Of a stretch of 20,666 bases of DNA, positions 13,425 through 20,666 are shown in pieces. Every line of letters begins with the position of its first letter. Position 1 is the first letter of the stretch. Location of the stretch: assembly GCA_024695565.1 (NCBI GenBank), contig JAILHX010000020.1, forward strand, positions 1 to 20,666. The letters run 5' to 3'. The translations under genes were made by a program, and so were the position numbers. The notes under the pieces were generated by a model, which was not told where the DNA came from, ran no database searches, and was given only the letters and a program-made list of their open reading frames with translations. The stretch comes from Saccharofermentans sp. (lineage in GTDB: Bacteria; Bacillota_A; Clostridia; Saccharofermentanales; Saccharofermentanaceae).

Positions 13425-16400
13425 ATGATTAAGAGGCGGCACATTGAGAAACAGCTTGGAAGGAGCGTTCTCGTAACGTTCCTAGTCATTTGTGTGCTGA
13501 TTTCGGCCTCTCTGCCTTTGTTTGCTGAAACTTATACTGACGAGGGCGTGCCCGTCGTAGATCCTATCGGCAATATTGAAGGTTATTCTTCAGTTCTCTA
13601 TGACAATACTGACGGACTTCCGACTTCTGAAGCAAATGCTCTTGCTACGACTTCGGACGGATTCCTCTGGATCGGAAGTTACGGCGGACTTATCAGATAC
13701 GACGGTAATACCTTCGAGAGATTTGATTCAACAACAGGTATCGCGAGTGTCGTAAGTCTTTTCACAGACAGCCTGGAGCAGCTCTGGATCGGCACTAATG
13801 ACAACGGTGCCGCAGTTATGGACAGATACGGCAATATCCGGATGTTCGGTAAGACAGACGGTCTTCCTTCAGATTCCATCCGGGCATTTACAGAAGATCA
13901 GAACGGCAACGTTTATATTGCTACGACAGAGGGTATTGTTTACGTAGATCCTGACTTTAACATCACAGTTATTGATGATCCCACGATCAGGAAATATATC
14001 AGACAGATCGAGACAGGCGCTGACGGCATCGTTTACGGTCTTACTCAGGATGGCGATGTTTTCGCATTATCTGATGGTGTTGTTACAGAATTCCATTCAA
14101 TGAAGGATCTGGGATTTGAAGACATGAATATCCGTGCTCTGCACGTTGACCCATATAATCCCGGTTATCTCTATCTCGGCAATAACAGGACCAAAGTTTT
14201 TTACGGAAGTTTTAAGACCGGATTCCCGGGCTCGGATGCCATAGTCATCAACCCGCTTAATTCCATCAATTCTATGACGCATGTCGGAGAAGATCTCTGG
14301 ATCTGCGCCAACGACGGTATATGTGTTTACCGTGACGGAGAAGTTAAATTCTTAGAGAAAGCTCCGATGACTTCAAACATCGAGTGCGCTTTGTGTGACT
14401 ATCAGGGCAATCTGTGGTTTGCTTCTTCAAGACAGGGCATCATGAAGATCGTTCCTGATCAGTTCACGGATATTTTCGAGAGATACGGACTGGATAACGA
14501 AGTCGTTAATACAACATGTTTTTATGAAGATCAGCTCTACATCGGTACCGATTCAGGACTTTTGGTCGGAAGCAGAAGCGGGACTGTCGAGAAGATCTCT
14601 TTGGACACATGTGTTACAGCTTCCGGCAAGAATCTGGGATTCAAAGAGCTTCTCACGATGCTTTCGGGTATAAGGATAAGATCCATCATCTTAGACAGCC
14701 AGGACCGGATGTGGATCTCTACATACGGTAAATACGGAGTTATCAGATATGACCATGGCGATGTTCTGGTGTTCACCGAGGAAGACGGCATTCCTTCGCA
14801 GAGAGTCAGAACGGTAACCGAGATGAGCGACGGCTCAATTGCCGTTGCCTGTACGGGCGGCGTTGTTGTGATCAGGGGTGACAGCATTGAGAAAGTCTAT
14901 GATTCAGGTTCAGGTATCAGCAATATTGAGATACTTACCGTATCAGAAGGCAGCAATGGTGACATCCTTGCCGGCACAGACGGCGGCGGACTCTATGTCA
15001 TCGGCAACTCCGGCGTAACGAATCTTGATACTGATAACGATCTTTATTCAGATATCATCTTGCGCATCAGGAAAGATGTCAATCGAGACGTTTACTGGAT
15101 CGTCACCAGTAACTCGCTTGCCTATATGACATCAGATTATGAGATCCATACCATTAAGAATTTCCCGTATTCAAATAACTTCGACCTCTATGAGAATTCG
15201 TTGGGGGAGATGTGGATATTGAGCAGTAACGGAATCTACGTTGCAACAGCAGATGAGCTTCTTGCCAACGAAGAGATCAATCCGGTTTACTACGGAATCG
15301 ATAACGGACTTCCCATTATTGCCACATCGAATTCCTACAGTTTTCTGACTGATGAAGGTGTTCTCTATATTGCAGGAACAACAGGTGTTGCCAAGGTTAA
15401 TATCGAAGTTCCTTTCGAGACCGTGGACAAGATCAAGATATCCGTTCCTTATATCGATGTGGACGGCGTGAAGGTCTACCCGGATGATGAGGGCGTATTC
15501 AACGTTCCTTACACCGCCAAGAAGGTAACCATTTATCCTTATATCTGCTCTTATACGCTTATGAATCCGAAGATCTCCTATTATCTCGAAGGATTCGACA
15601 TGGAGCAGAAGACCATAAAGAGGACTGAGCTTACTTCGATCGACTATACGAACCTTAAGGGCGGATACTACACGTTCAAGCTCACCATCACAGATGCCAT
15701 GGGTCACAGTTCCACCGACTTCAAGATCGCGATCGTTAAGCATAGAGCAGTATACGAGATGCTGTGGTTCTACCTGATGCTCTTTGTATTGTTTGTCATC
15801 GGAATGGCCGTAGCCGTAATGTATTACGTTAACAGAAAGACTCTTGCCCTGATGAAGAAGCAGGAAGAGGATAAGCTCCTTATCAAGGAGATCGTTGAGG
15901 CGTTCGCGAAAACAATCGATATGAAGGACCAGTATACCCGTGGTCACTCCATAAGAGTTGCGAAGTATACGGCCATGCTTGCAGAAGAGATGGGCTTCAA
16001 TACGGAGACTGTTGAGAAGTACTACAATATCGCTCTGCTCCATGACATTGGTAAGATCGGTGTCAGAGGTGAAGTCCTCAACAAGAACGGCAGGCTTGAA
16101 GACGATGAGTTTGCTGAGATCAAGTCGCATACCACCAAGGGTTATAACGTTCTTAAGGATATCAGCATCATGCCTGAGCTCTCGATCGGCGCTGAACTTC
16201 ACCACGAGAGACCTGACGGCAAGGGCTATCCGAGCGGCATTAAGGGTGATGAGATCCCGACTGTTGCAAGGATCATTGCCGTAGCCGATACTTTCGATGC
16301 CATGTATTCAGACCGTCCTTACAGAAAGAGAATGAACTTCGATAAGGTCGTTTCGATCATTACTGAAGTATCCGGCACACAGCTCGACGCGGAAGTCGTT

Positions 16401-16616
16401 TCTGCATTCCTGAGGATCGTTGAGAGAGGCGGATTCAGGGCTGCCAACGATAAGGGCGGCGGTTCCACCGAAGATATCGATAACATCCATAAGAGGTTCA
16501 AGAAAGAGCAAGATGCCGAAGAGGCTGCAAAAGAGCTTGAGTCTGAAAAGAAAACGTCTGATAAGCCCAAGGATGAATCAGGCAGCACTGGAGAAAAAGG
16601 TTCTGAAGATTCATAA
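13425..16616 (+). CDS. Membrane sensor with propeller ectodomain and cytoplasmic HD-GYP domain
   Basis: A 1063-residue protein. A membrane segment or uncleaved signal lies at about 14-35. Residues about 40-690 carry repeated two-component-regulator propeller (Reg_prop) motifs, such as NTDGLPTSEANALATTSDGF followed by LWIGSYGGLIRYDG. A Y_Y_Y-type beta domain follows at about 695-770, then a second membrane helix at 779-802. The cytoplasmic end is an HD-GYP domain (about 825-990) with GH at 840-841, HDIGK with H873 and D874, and HHERPDGKGYP at 926-936. HD-GYP domains hydrolyse c-di-GMP, so an external ligand probably controls phosphodiesterase activity. There is no GGDEF or EAL domain. The last 40 residues are charged and probably disordered. 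The start ATG has no ribosome binding site and appears leaderless. It lies between the binding-protein and permease genes of one ABC transporter. Confidence 0.88.
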   Translation: MIKRRHIEKQLGRSVLVTFLVICVLISASLPLFAETYTDEGVPVVDPIGNIEGYSSVLYDNTDGLPTSEANALATTSDGFLWIGSYGGLIRYDGNTFERFDSTTGIASVVSLFTDSLEQLWIGTNDNGAAVMDRYGNIRMFGKTDGLPSDSIRAFTEDQNGNVYIATTEGIVYVDPDFNITVIDDPTIRKYIRQIETGADGIVYGLTQDGDVFALSDGVVTEFHSMKDLGFEDMNIRALHVDPYNPGYLYLGNNRTKVFYGSFKTGFPGSDAIVINPLNSINSMTHVGEDLWICANDGICVYRDGEVKFLEKAPMTSNIECALCDYQGNLWFASSRQGIMKIVPDQFTDIFERYGLDNEVVNTTCFYEDQLYIGTDSGLLVGSRSGTVEKISLDTCVTASGKNLGFKELLTMLSGIRIRSIILDSQDRMWISTYGKYGVIRYDHGDVLVFTEEDGIPSQRVRTVTEMSDGSIAVACTGGVVVIRGDSIEKVYDSGSGISNIEILTVSEGSNGDILAGTDGGGLYVIGNSGVTNLDTDNDLYSDIILRIRKDVNRDVYWIVTSNSLAYMTSDYEIHTIKNFPYSNNFDLYENSLGEMWILSSNGIYVATADELLANEEINPVYYGIDNGLPIIATSNSYSFLTDEGVLYIAGTTGVAKVNIEVPFETVDKIKISVPYIDVDGVKVYPDDEGVFNVPYTAKKVTIYPYICSYTLMNPKISYYLEGFDMEQKTIKRTELTSIDYTNLKGGYYTFKLTITDAMGHSSTDFKIAIVKHRAVYEMLWFYLMLFVLFVIGMAVAVMYYVNRKTLALMKKQEEDKLLIKEIVEAFAKTIDMKDQYTRGHSIRVAKYTAMLAEEMGFNTETVEKYYNIALLHDIGKIGVRGEVLNKNGRLEDDEFAEIKSHTTKGYNVLKDISIMPELSIGAELHHERPDGKGYPSGIKGDEIPTVARIIAVADTFDAMYSDRPYRKRMNFDKVVSIITEVSGTQLDAEVVSAFLRIVERGGFRAANDKGGGSTEDIDNIHKRFKKEQDAEEAAKELESEKKTSDKPKDESGSTGEKGSEDS

Positions 16617-16636
16617 CTATATTGCCGCTTCGCTTA

Positions 16637-16645
16637 TGCTATAAT
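16637..16645 (+). promoter_or_regulatory. Extended -10 promoter of the permease-ATPase unit
   Basis: TGC followed by TATAAT (16640-16645) is a perfect TGnTATAAT, 21 nt after the HD-GYP stop. Transcription should begin near 16652, at or beside an ATG at 16653. Confidence 0.6.
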
Positions 16646-16652
16646 CATTTGC

Positions 16653-16703
16653 ATGTTGAAGCGTACAATCTCATACATCTTAATTAATTCATTCGTGATC
16701 TGA
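16653..16703 (+). other. Possible 16-codon leader ORF before the permease gene
   Basis: An ATG at the predicted transcription start opens a 16-codon frame (MLKRTISYILINSFVI). It ends in a TGA that overlaps the start of the permease ribosome binding region (TGAGG at 16701-16705). The placement suggests a leaderless leader peptide or translational coupling, but a frame this short may be chance. Confidence 0.25.
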
Positions 16704-16716
16704 GGCCGGGGTTTAT

Positions 16717-17388
16717 ATGGATCAGTTTATTTCTACTTTGCTCCAGTTACTTGACGGTTTCAGATTCACCTGCGGGATATTCTGCTTTACTTTGCTGTTC
16801 TCGATCCCATTGGGACTTCTCGTCTGCAAGGGAAGAATGGCGAAGAACATCATCATATCCTCGATCTTCAGATTGTATATATCGGTATTAAGAGGCACAC
16901 CTCTTATGCTCCAGCTTTTCCTGGTATTCTTCGGACCTTACTATCTGTTCAGGCTCAATACCGGAAGTGTTGCGATCGGACCTTTTGATTACAGATTCAT
17001 CGCGACTATCATCGCGTTCTCTCTTAATTATGCCGCATACTTTGCCGAGATCTTCAGAGGCGGTCTGCAGTCAATGTCCAAGGGTCAGTATGAAGCTGCC
17101 ACAGTATTGGGCTTTTCCAGGATGCAGACTTACTTCAAGATCATCCTTCCCCAGGTCGTTAAGAGAGTGCTTCCTTCCGTATCTAATGAAGTCATTACGC
17201 TTGTAAAGGATACATCTCTTGCACAGGTCATCTCCGTTGCCGAGATGTTTTCCCGTGCATCTGCTGCAGCATCTGCGCAGGTATCGGTCATGCCGTTTAT
17301 TGCAGCGGGTGCGTTCTACTATATAACCAATCTTCTTATCGAAGTCATATTAAACCGTGTGGAGAAATCCATGTCTTACTATTCATAA
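16717..17388 (+). CDS. Amino-acid ABC transporter permease (HisM/GlnP type)
   Basis: A 223-residue inner-membrane permease of the polar amino acid family. Membrane segments are seen at about 17-37, 45-78, 90-112 and 185-215. The [11 protein letters not shown] motif marks the start of the permease core. The cytoplasmic EAA loop that docks the ATPase reads [22 protein letters not shown] (split: [10 protein letters not shown], then FKIILPQ). The start ATG has a GGGG stretch 5 nt upstream and GAGG 11 nt upstream, both modest. The ATPase gene begins 14 nt after the stop, so the two form an operon. The partner binding protein lies upstream of the intervening HD-GYP gene. Confidence 0.9.
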   Translation: MDQFISTLLQLLDGFRFTCGIFCFTLLFSIPLGLLVCKGRMAKNIIISSIFRLYISVLRGTPLMLQLFLVFFGPYYLFRLNTGSVAIGPFDYRFIATIIAFSLNYAAYFAEIFRGGLQSMSKGQYEAATVLGFSRMQTYFKIILPQVVKRVLPSVSNEVITLVKDTSLAQVISVAEMFSRASAAASAQVSVMPFIAAGAFYYITNLLIEVILNRVEKSMSYYS

Positions 17389-17401
17389 AGAGGCCGCAGG
17401 A

Positions 17402-18172
17402 ATGTCAGATATCAATAACAACGTAGTTCTTGAGATTAAAGATATCCATAAGTCATTCGACAAGCTGGATGTCTTGAAGGGCATATCCGTGCAGGTTGAA
17501 AGAGGTGAAGTAGTAGCAGTCATCGGACCTTCCGGCGGCGGTAAGTCCACGCTCTTAAGATGCGCGACCACATTAGAGAAAGTCGATTCCGGCAGGATCG
17601 TTATCGGAGGCGATGTCCTCTGCGACACGATTGATGGTCATCTGTCATACTGCGACAAGAAGCTCGAGAAAGAGATCCGCTCGAAGTTTGGCCTCGTGTT
17701 CCAGAACTTCAATCTCTTCCCGCATTTCTCTGTAAAGAGGAATATCACCGAAGCCCTCATCCACGTTCATAAGAAGAGCAAGGAAGAAGCAGAAGCCATC
17801 TGTAAGGGTCTTCTTAAAAAGATGGACCTGACCGAGAAAGCAGACGCTTATCCCTGCAATCTCTCAGGCGGTCAGCAGCAGAGAGTTTCTATCGCAAGAG
17901 CTTTGGCTACGAATCCTGAGATCATCTTTTTCGATGAGCCTACATCAGCATTGGACCCTGAGCTTACAAAGGGCGTCCTTACAGTCATCAAGGAACTGGC
18001 AAAAGAGAAGATGACGATGGTCATCGTAACTCACGAGATGAGCTTTGCCCGCGATGTAGCAGACCGCATCATATTTATGGACGGCGGCGTGATCGTTGAG
18101 GAAGGTCCTGCATATGAACTCGTAACGAATCCTCAGCAGGAGAGAACGAAGGCGTTCTTAGCCGGATATTAA
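17402..18172 (+). CDS. Amino-acid ABC transporter ATP-binding protein (HisP/GlnQ type)
   Basis: A 256-residue ABC ATPase of the polar amino acid uptake family that powers the adjacent permease. Walker A is GPSGGGKST at 42-50, the Q-loop lies in [10 protein letters not shown], the signature is LSGGQQQR at 154-161, Walker B is [12 protein letters not shown] at 174-185, and the H-loop is VTHE with H211. All catalytic residues are present. I chose the ATG at 17402 because an upstream GTG at 17357 would overlap the permease and adds residues the family lacks. The ribosome binding site is weak (GCAGGA close by, AGAGG further up), which suggests coupling to the permease. Confidence 0.93.
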   Translation: MSDINNNVVLEIKDIHKSFDKLDVLKGISVQVERGEVVAVIGPSGGGKSTLLRCATTLEKVDSGRIVIGGDVLCDTIDGHLSYCDKKLEKEIRSKFGLVFQNFNLFPHFSVKRNITEALIHVHKKSKEEAEAICKGLLKKMDLTEKADAYPCNLSGGQQQRVSIARALATNPEIIFFDEPTSALDPELTKGVLTVIKELAKEKMTMVIVTHEMSFARDVADRIIFMDGGVIVEEGPAYELVTNPQQERTKAFLAGY

Positions 18173-18175
18173 GAT

Positions 18176-18249
18176 GCAATTATATAATCCCCTCACTTCA
18201 AACAGTATTTGCTATCGCAAATAACTCGTTCGTGGGATTATATAATTGC
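18176..18249. repeat. Nested inverted repeat before the C-S lyase gene
   Basis: Two perfect 16-bp arms, GCAATTATATAATCCC (18176-18191) and its reverse complement (18234-18249), flank a 42-nt centre. The centre holds a second 7-bp hairpin, TATTTGC-TATC-GCAAATA (18206-18223). Each outer arm contains the self-palindrome ATTATATAAT, so each can present a TATAAT -10 box in both directions. The right arm box (18241-18246) lies 31 nt before the C-S lyase start. No T-run follows in either direction. Confidence 0.75.
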
Positions 18250-18277
18250 TAAAAAAGGGGGAGTTGGGAGAAACGAT

Positions 18278-19429
18278 ATGATTAACTTCGATGAGATTAT
18301 TGATAGGAATACTCCGGAAGACCTTAAGTATGAGAAGATCGAAGGAATTGATGATCTAATCCCAATGTGGGTTGCGGACATGGATTTCAGAACGCCTGTA
18401 AAAGTCCGTGAAGCTCTTGTAGAGCAGGCTGAGCGCGGTATCTTCGGTTATTCAGAAGCGGATAGAACTTACGATGAAGCGCTCGTTAACTGGTTTAAAA
18501 AGCGCTACGATTTTGACGTGGATCCTAGAACCGTTCTTAAGCTCCCCGGTGTAGTTCTGGGAATCTCACTTGCTGTAAGGGCTCTGACATCTCCTGATGA
18601 CAGCATTCTTATTTTCGAGCCTTTGTACGGCCCGATCGCGAAGACCATCAAGGGCAACGGCAGAAACCTTGTCATCTCAGACCTTGTTCGTAATGGCATG
18701 CATTACGAGATTGATTTTGACGACATGGAGAAGAAGATAGCTGAGAATAACGTAAAGATGCTTGTTCTCTGCAATCCCCATAATCCCGTCGGACGCGTCT
18801 GGACCAGGGATGAACTCCTTAAGATCGGCGATATCTGCCTTAAGAATAAAATGCTCATTGTGTCTGACGAGATACATGCCGACTTTATTTACAGCGGTCA
18901 CAAGCATATCCCGATTGCTTCTTTATCAGACGATCTGAATAAGATTACAGTTACATGCACGGCCGCGACCAAGTCTTTTAACCTCGCGGGTGTTCAGGCG
19001 GCAAACATCATTATCGCTGACGATTCAATGAGAAGGGCAGTGGATAAGCTCTCCATGATAACTGGCGCCTATGGCCTTAACGTCATGGGCCTTGTCGCAA
19101 CCCGCGCCGCTTATACTTATGGAGAAGCTTGGCTCGATGAACTGCGTGCTTACCTTGAACAGAACTATGAGCTGGTTAAGACCAGACTTGCAGGAACCAA
19201 GCTTAAGGTTACTGATGTCGAAGGCACTTATCTTATCTGGATAGATGCATCTGAGATCCCTGCTGATGATCCTACCAGGTTTTTCCTTGATAAAGCGCAT
19301 GTGAGATTTTCTGACGGGCCTTTCTTCAGCAAAAAAGCGAAGAACTTTTTCAGGGTGAACATCGCCTGCCCGAGAAGCGTTGTAAATGAAGCATTAGACA
19401 GGATTCTTATAATCCCTGAGATCCATTGA
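18278..19429 (+). CDS. PatB/MalY-type PLP-dependent C-S lyase (cystathionine beta-lyase or class I/II aminotransferase)
   Basis: A 383-residue fold-type I PLP enzyme. The N-terminal PMWVADMDFRTP block is diagnostic of the MalY/PatB group. NPHNPVGRVW, SDEIHADF with the cofactor-binding D197, and TAATKSFNLAG with the Schiff-base K232 complete the active site. The C-terminal FFRVNIACPR carries the carboxylate-binding Arg. Members cleave C-S bonds in cystathionine, cystine or related thioethers, releasing pyruvate, ammonia and a thiol; some also transaminate. I chose the ATG at 18278 with GGGAG 7 nt upstream; the frame opens 5' into the inverted repeat but no start there has a ribosome binding site. 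Its place just after an amino-acid ABC transporter suggests that it uses an imported sulfur compound. Confidence 0.88.
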   Translation: MINFDEIIDRNTPEDLKYEKIEGIDDLIPMWVADMDFRTPVKVREALVEQAERGIFGYSEADRTYDEALVNWFKKRYDFDVDPRTVLKLPGVVLGISLAVRALTSPDDSILIFEPLYGPIAKTIKGNGRNLVISDLVRNGMHYEIDFDDMEKKIAENNVKMLVLCNPHNPVGRVWTRDELLKIGDICLKNKMLIVSDEIHADFIYSGHKHIPIASLSDDLNKITVTCTAATKSFNLAGVQAANIIIADDSMRRAVDKLSMITGAYGLNVMGLVATRAAYTYGEAWLDELRAYLEQNYELVKTRLAGTKLKVTDVEGTYLIWIDASEIPADDPTRFFLDKAHVRFSDGPFFSKKAKNFFRVNIACPRSVVNEALDRILIIPEIH

Positions 19430-19465
19430 TCTTTACTGTCCTTCAATTTTCCCTTAGGGTTATTC

Positions 19466-19540
19466 TTGACATATAATCGAACTAGTAGTACGATAATCGT
19501 ACTTACGGTTCGATAATTGCACTGGCAGTTCGAGTATAGG
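19466..19540 (+). promoter_or_regulatory. Promoter and tandem operator of the TetR gene
   Basis: TTGACA (19466-19471), a 17-nt spacer and TACGAT (19489-19494) form the likely promoter. A perfect dyad AGTACGAT-A-ATCGTACT (19487-19503) covers the -10 box. Outer arms ATCGAAC (19476-19482) and GTTCGAT (19508-19514) share the same centre at 19495. The segment also reads as 20-bp tandem units at about 19471, 19491 and 19511 (units 2 and 3 match at 15 of 20 positions), ending in a partial CGAGTAT. This fits cooperative binding by a TetR dimer array and autoregulation. Confidence 0.65.
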
Positions 19541-19560
19541 GATTTAGGGAGGTGCTTTAT

Positions 19561-20178
19561 ATGAGCAAAAAGCGCAAAGAAAGATTAATAGAGCTTCACA
19601 CAACTTGTGTTTTGGAGGTCGCAGAAGAACTTTTCGAGAAAAAAGGCTTCGACGCCGTTTCAATGGATGAGGTTGCGTTCAATACCGGGATCAGCAAATC
19701 CACGGTTTATGTCTACTTCAAGAGCAAGCAGATCATCTGGGATTCAATCGTCTGCAAGTATATGGAACTGCTCTTAGAGGATGCCAAGAAGGCCGCAGAA
19801 GGTCAGGGAAGCTTTGAAGAAAGGTATTACAGGCTCTGCTTTGATATCGCTGATAAATTCGAGAAGCACCCTTTGTTCTGCAAAGGAACGCTCGGCAAAA
19901 TCTCCGTTGACATGGAGCAGGAACTTTATAAGAAGATCTATGATATCGGCGAACAGACGAATGAGGAGATCGCAAGATTCATCAGAAGCGGTATAGAAGA
20001 GGGCATTGTCAGGAAAGACATTGATATCTATCCTGCGGTCATTATGATGTGGTCATCGATATCAGGGATAATCTCGATGGCAAATGATAAGGAGGAATAC
20101 CTTAAGCTCAGATTCAACATGAGTAAGGACGAGTATCTGAAGAAAGCATTTAAGATGCTTTTGGAGGGTGCTTTATGA
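19561..20178 (+). CDS. TetR/AcrR family transcriptional regulator
   Basis: A 205-residue DNA-binding repressor of the TetR type. The N-terminal helix-turn-helix spans about residues 8-55, with the pattern AEELFEKKGFDAVSMDEVA followed by GISKSTVYVYFKSK. The helical ligand domain that follows is too variable to name an inducer. The ATG at 19561 has AGGGAGG 8 nt upstream (19546-19552), so I prefer it to a GTG at 19552 that lies within that site. The palindromic array over its promoter suggests autoregulation. It overlaps the next gene by four bases (ATGA), so the flavodoxin-like gene is translationally coupled and probably controlled by it. Confidence 0.9.
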   Translation: MSKKRKERLIELHTTCVLEVAEELFEKKGFDAVSMDEVAFNTGISKSTVYVYFKSKQIIWDSIVCKYMELLLEDAKKAAEGQGSFEERYYRLCFDIADKFEKHPLFCKGTLGKISVDMEQELYKKIYDIGEQTNEEIARFIRSGIEEGIVRKDIDIYPAVIMMWSSISGIISMANDKEEYLKLRFNMSKDEYLKKAFKMLLEGAL

Positions 20179-20666
20179 ATGCGGTCTATTTAAGCGGAAC
20201 AGGCAACACGAAGCATGTGGTAACGCTGCTCTTGGATGAGCTCGGCAAGGATTCGACAATCTATCCCATCGAGTCTTCTGATGTTTTGAAGGCTTTTGTA
20301 GACGATGAACTTATCCTCGCTTATCCGACAATGTTTTCGAACATTCCTTATCTTGTAAGAGACTTCATAAACAGTCACCAAGAAGCATGGAAGGGCAAGA
20401 AGGTCTTTCTTATTACGACAATGGGATTGTTTGCAGGTGACGGTACAGGGTGCGCAGCAAGGCTCCTTAAGAAGTACGGCGCGGAGATTACCGGCGGCCT
20501 TCAGATCGTAATGCCTGACTCTATTGGCGACTGCAAAGCTCTTAAGAAGTCTAAAGAACAGAATAAGGCGATAATAGATAAAGCTGACAAGCGCATTATC
20601 GATGCGGCAAGGAAGATGAGAGAAGGAAACTATCCTAAAGAAGGTCTGTCTTTTGCAGCACACCTG
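20175..20666 (+). CDS. Flavodoxin-domain protein, probably EFR1 family (3' end beyond window)
   Basis: An incomplete frame of 164 codons that stays open to the window end. The FMN phosphate-binding loop SGTGNTKHV is at residues 7-15, and AYPTMFSNIPYLVRDF and VFLITTMGLFAGDG follow in flavodoxin order. Clostridial proteins of this type usually continue into a 4Fe-4S ferredoxin domain (EFR1); that part would lie outside the window. The ATG at 20175 overlaps the TetR stop and has GGAGGG 6 nt upstream. It is likely a redox or electron-transfer protein under the TetR regulator. A long antisense frame over the same DNA is a shadow. Confidence 0.8.
   Translation, partial: MNAVYLSGTGNTKHVVTLLLDELGKDSTIYPIESSDVLKAFVDDELILAYPTMFSNIPYLVRDFINSHQEAWKGKKVFLITTMGLFAGDGTGCAARLLKKYGAEITGGLQIVMPDSIGDCKALKKSKEQNKAIIDKADKRIIDAARKMREGNYPKEGLSFAAHL

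Noticed and set aside
15171..16205. A 344-codon open frame on the minus strand
   Set aside because: It is wholly antisense to the HD-GYP sensor gene, has no recognisable domain or ribosome binding site, and runs over the conserved HD-GYP motifs of the plus strand. It is a shadow of codon bias.
18176..18249. Miniature transposon (MITE) or bidirectional terminator
   Set aside because: No target-site duplication flanks the arms and no T-run follows in either direction; a regulatory role fits better.
20190..20663. A 157-codon minus-strand frame at the right end
   Set aside because: It is antisense to the flavodoxin-type gene, whose plus-strand translation has a clear FMN-binding loop and ribosome binding site.

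Overview
The window looks like chromosomal DNA of a low-to-mid GC member of the Clostridia (Bacillota). Support: strong AGGAGG-type ribosome binding sites, TGnTATAAT extended -10 promoters, short GC-rich hairpin terminators with T-runs, and a gene set typical of gut or rumen anaerobes (PatB-type C-S lyase, EFR1-type flavodoxin, HD-GYP sensor, DUF4011 helicase). I cannot fix a genus. No tRNA, rRNA, transposase, phage gene or CRISPR array was found.

Layout. 1-296 is non-coding: a cluster of alternating TTGCCCC hairpins, then the plsC terminator. plsC (minus, 297-1076) is divergent from a two-gene plus-strand unit, an acyl-CoA ligase-like AMP-binding enzyme (1230-3098) and a YgjP/SprT-type metallopeptidase (3107-3826). 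Next come a very large DUF4011-helicase-nuclease (3887-9034) and a small tail-anchored protein (9064-9633). 9634-9994 is non-coding, with two facing terminators around a near-perfect 43-bp direct repeat of 63-bp period. uraA (minus, 9995-11608) and upp (plus, 11802-12446) form a divergent uracil uptake and salvage pair.

The right half is an amino-acid transport and sulfur or redox neighbourhood. It holds a lipoprotein solute-binding protein (12486-13265), a 1063-residue membrane sensor with a beta-propeller ectodomain and cytoplasmic HD-GYP domain (13425-16616), an ABC permease (16717-17388), its ATPase (17402-18172), a PatB/MalY C-S lyase (18278-19429), a TetR regulator (19561-20178) and a flavodoxin-domain protein cut by the window end (20175 onward). 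The binding protein is separated from its permease and ATPase by the HD-GYP gene, which suggests that amino-acid uptake and c-di-GMP turnover are linked here. A C-S lyase beside the transporter makes cystine or a related sulfur compound a plausible substrate; this is inference.

Most interesting items: the single-gene DUF4011-helicase-nuclease, whose architecture matches a reported anti-phage design and which carries unusual Glu/Ala/Pro-rich insertions, with its tail-anchored neighbour; several start codons placed so close behind a TGnTATAAT or TGnTAAAAT box that the mRNAs would be leaderless; a nested inverted repeat before the C-S lyase gene; a 20-bp-periodic operator array before the TetR gene; and two kinds of intergenic repeat.
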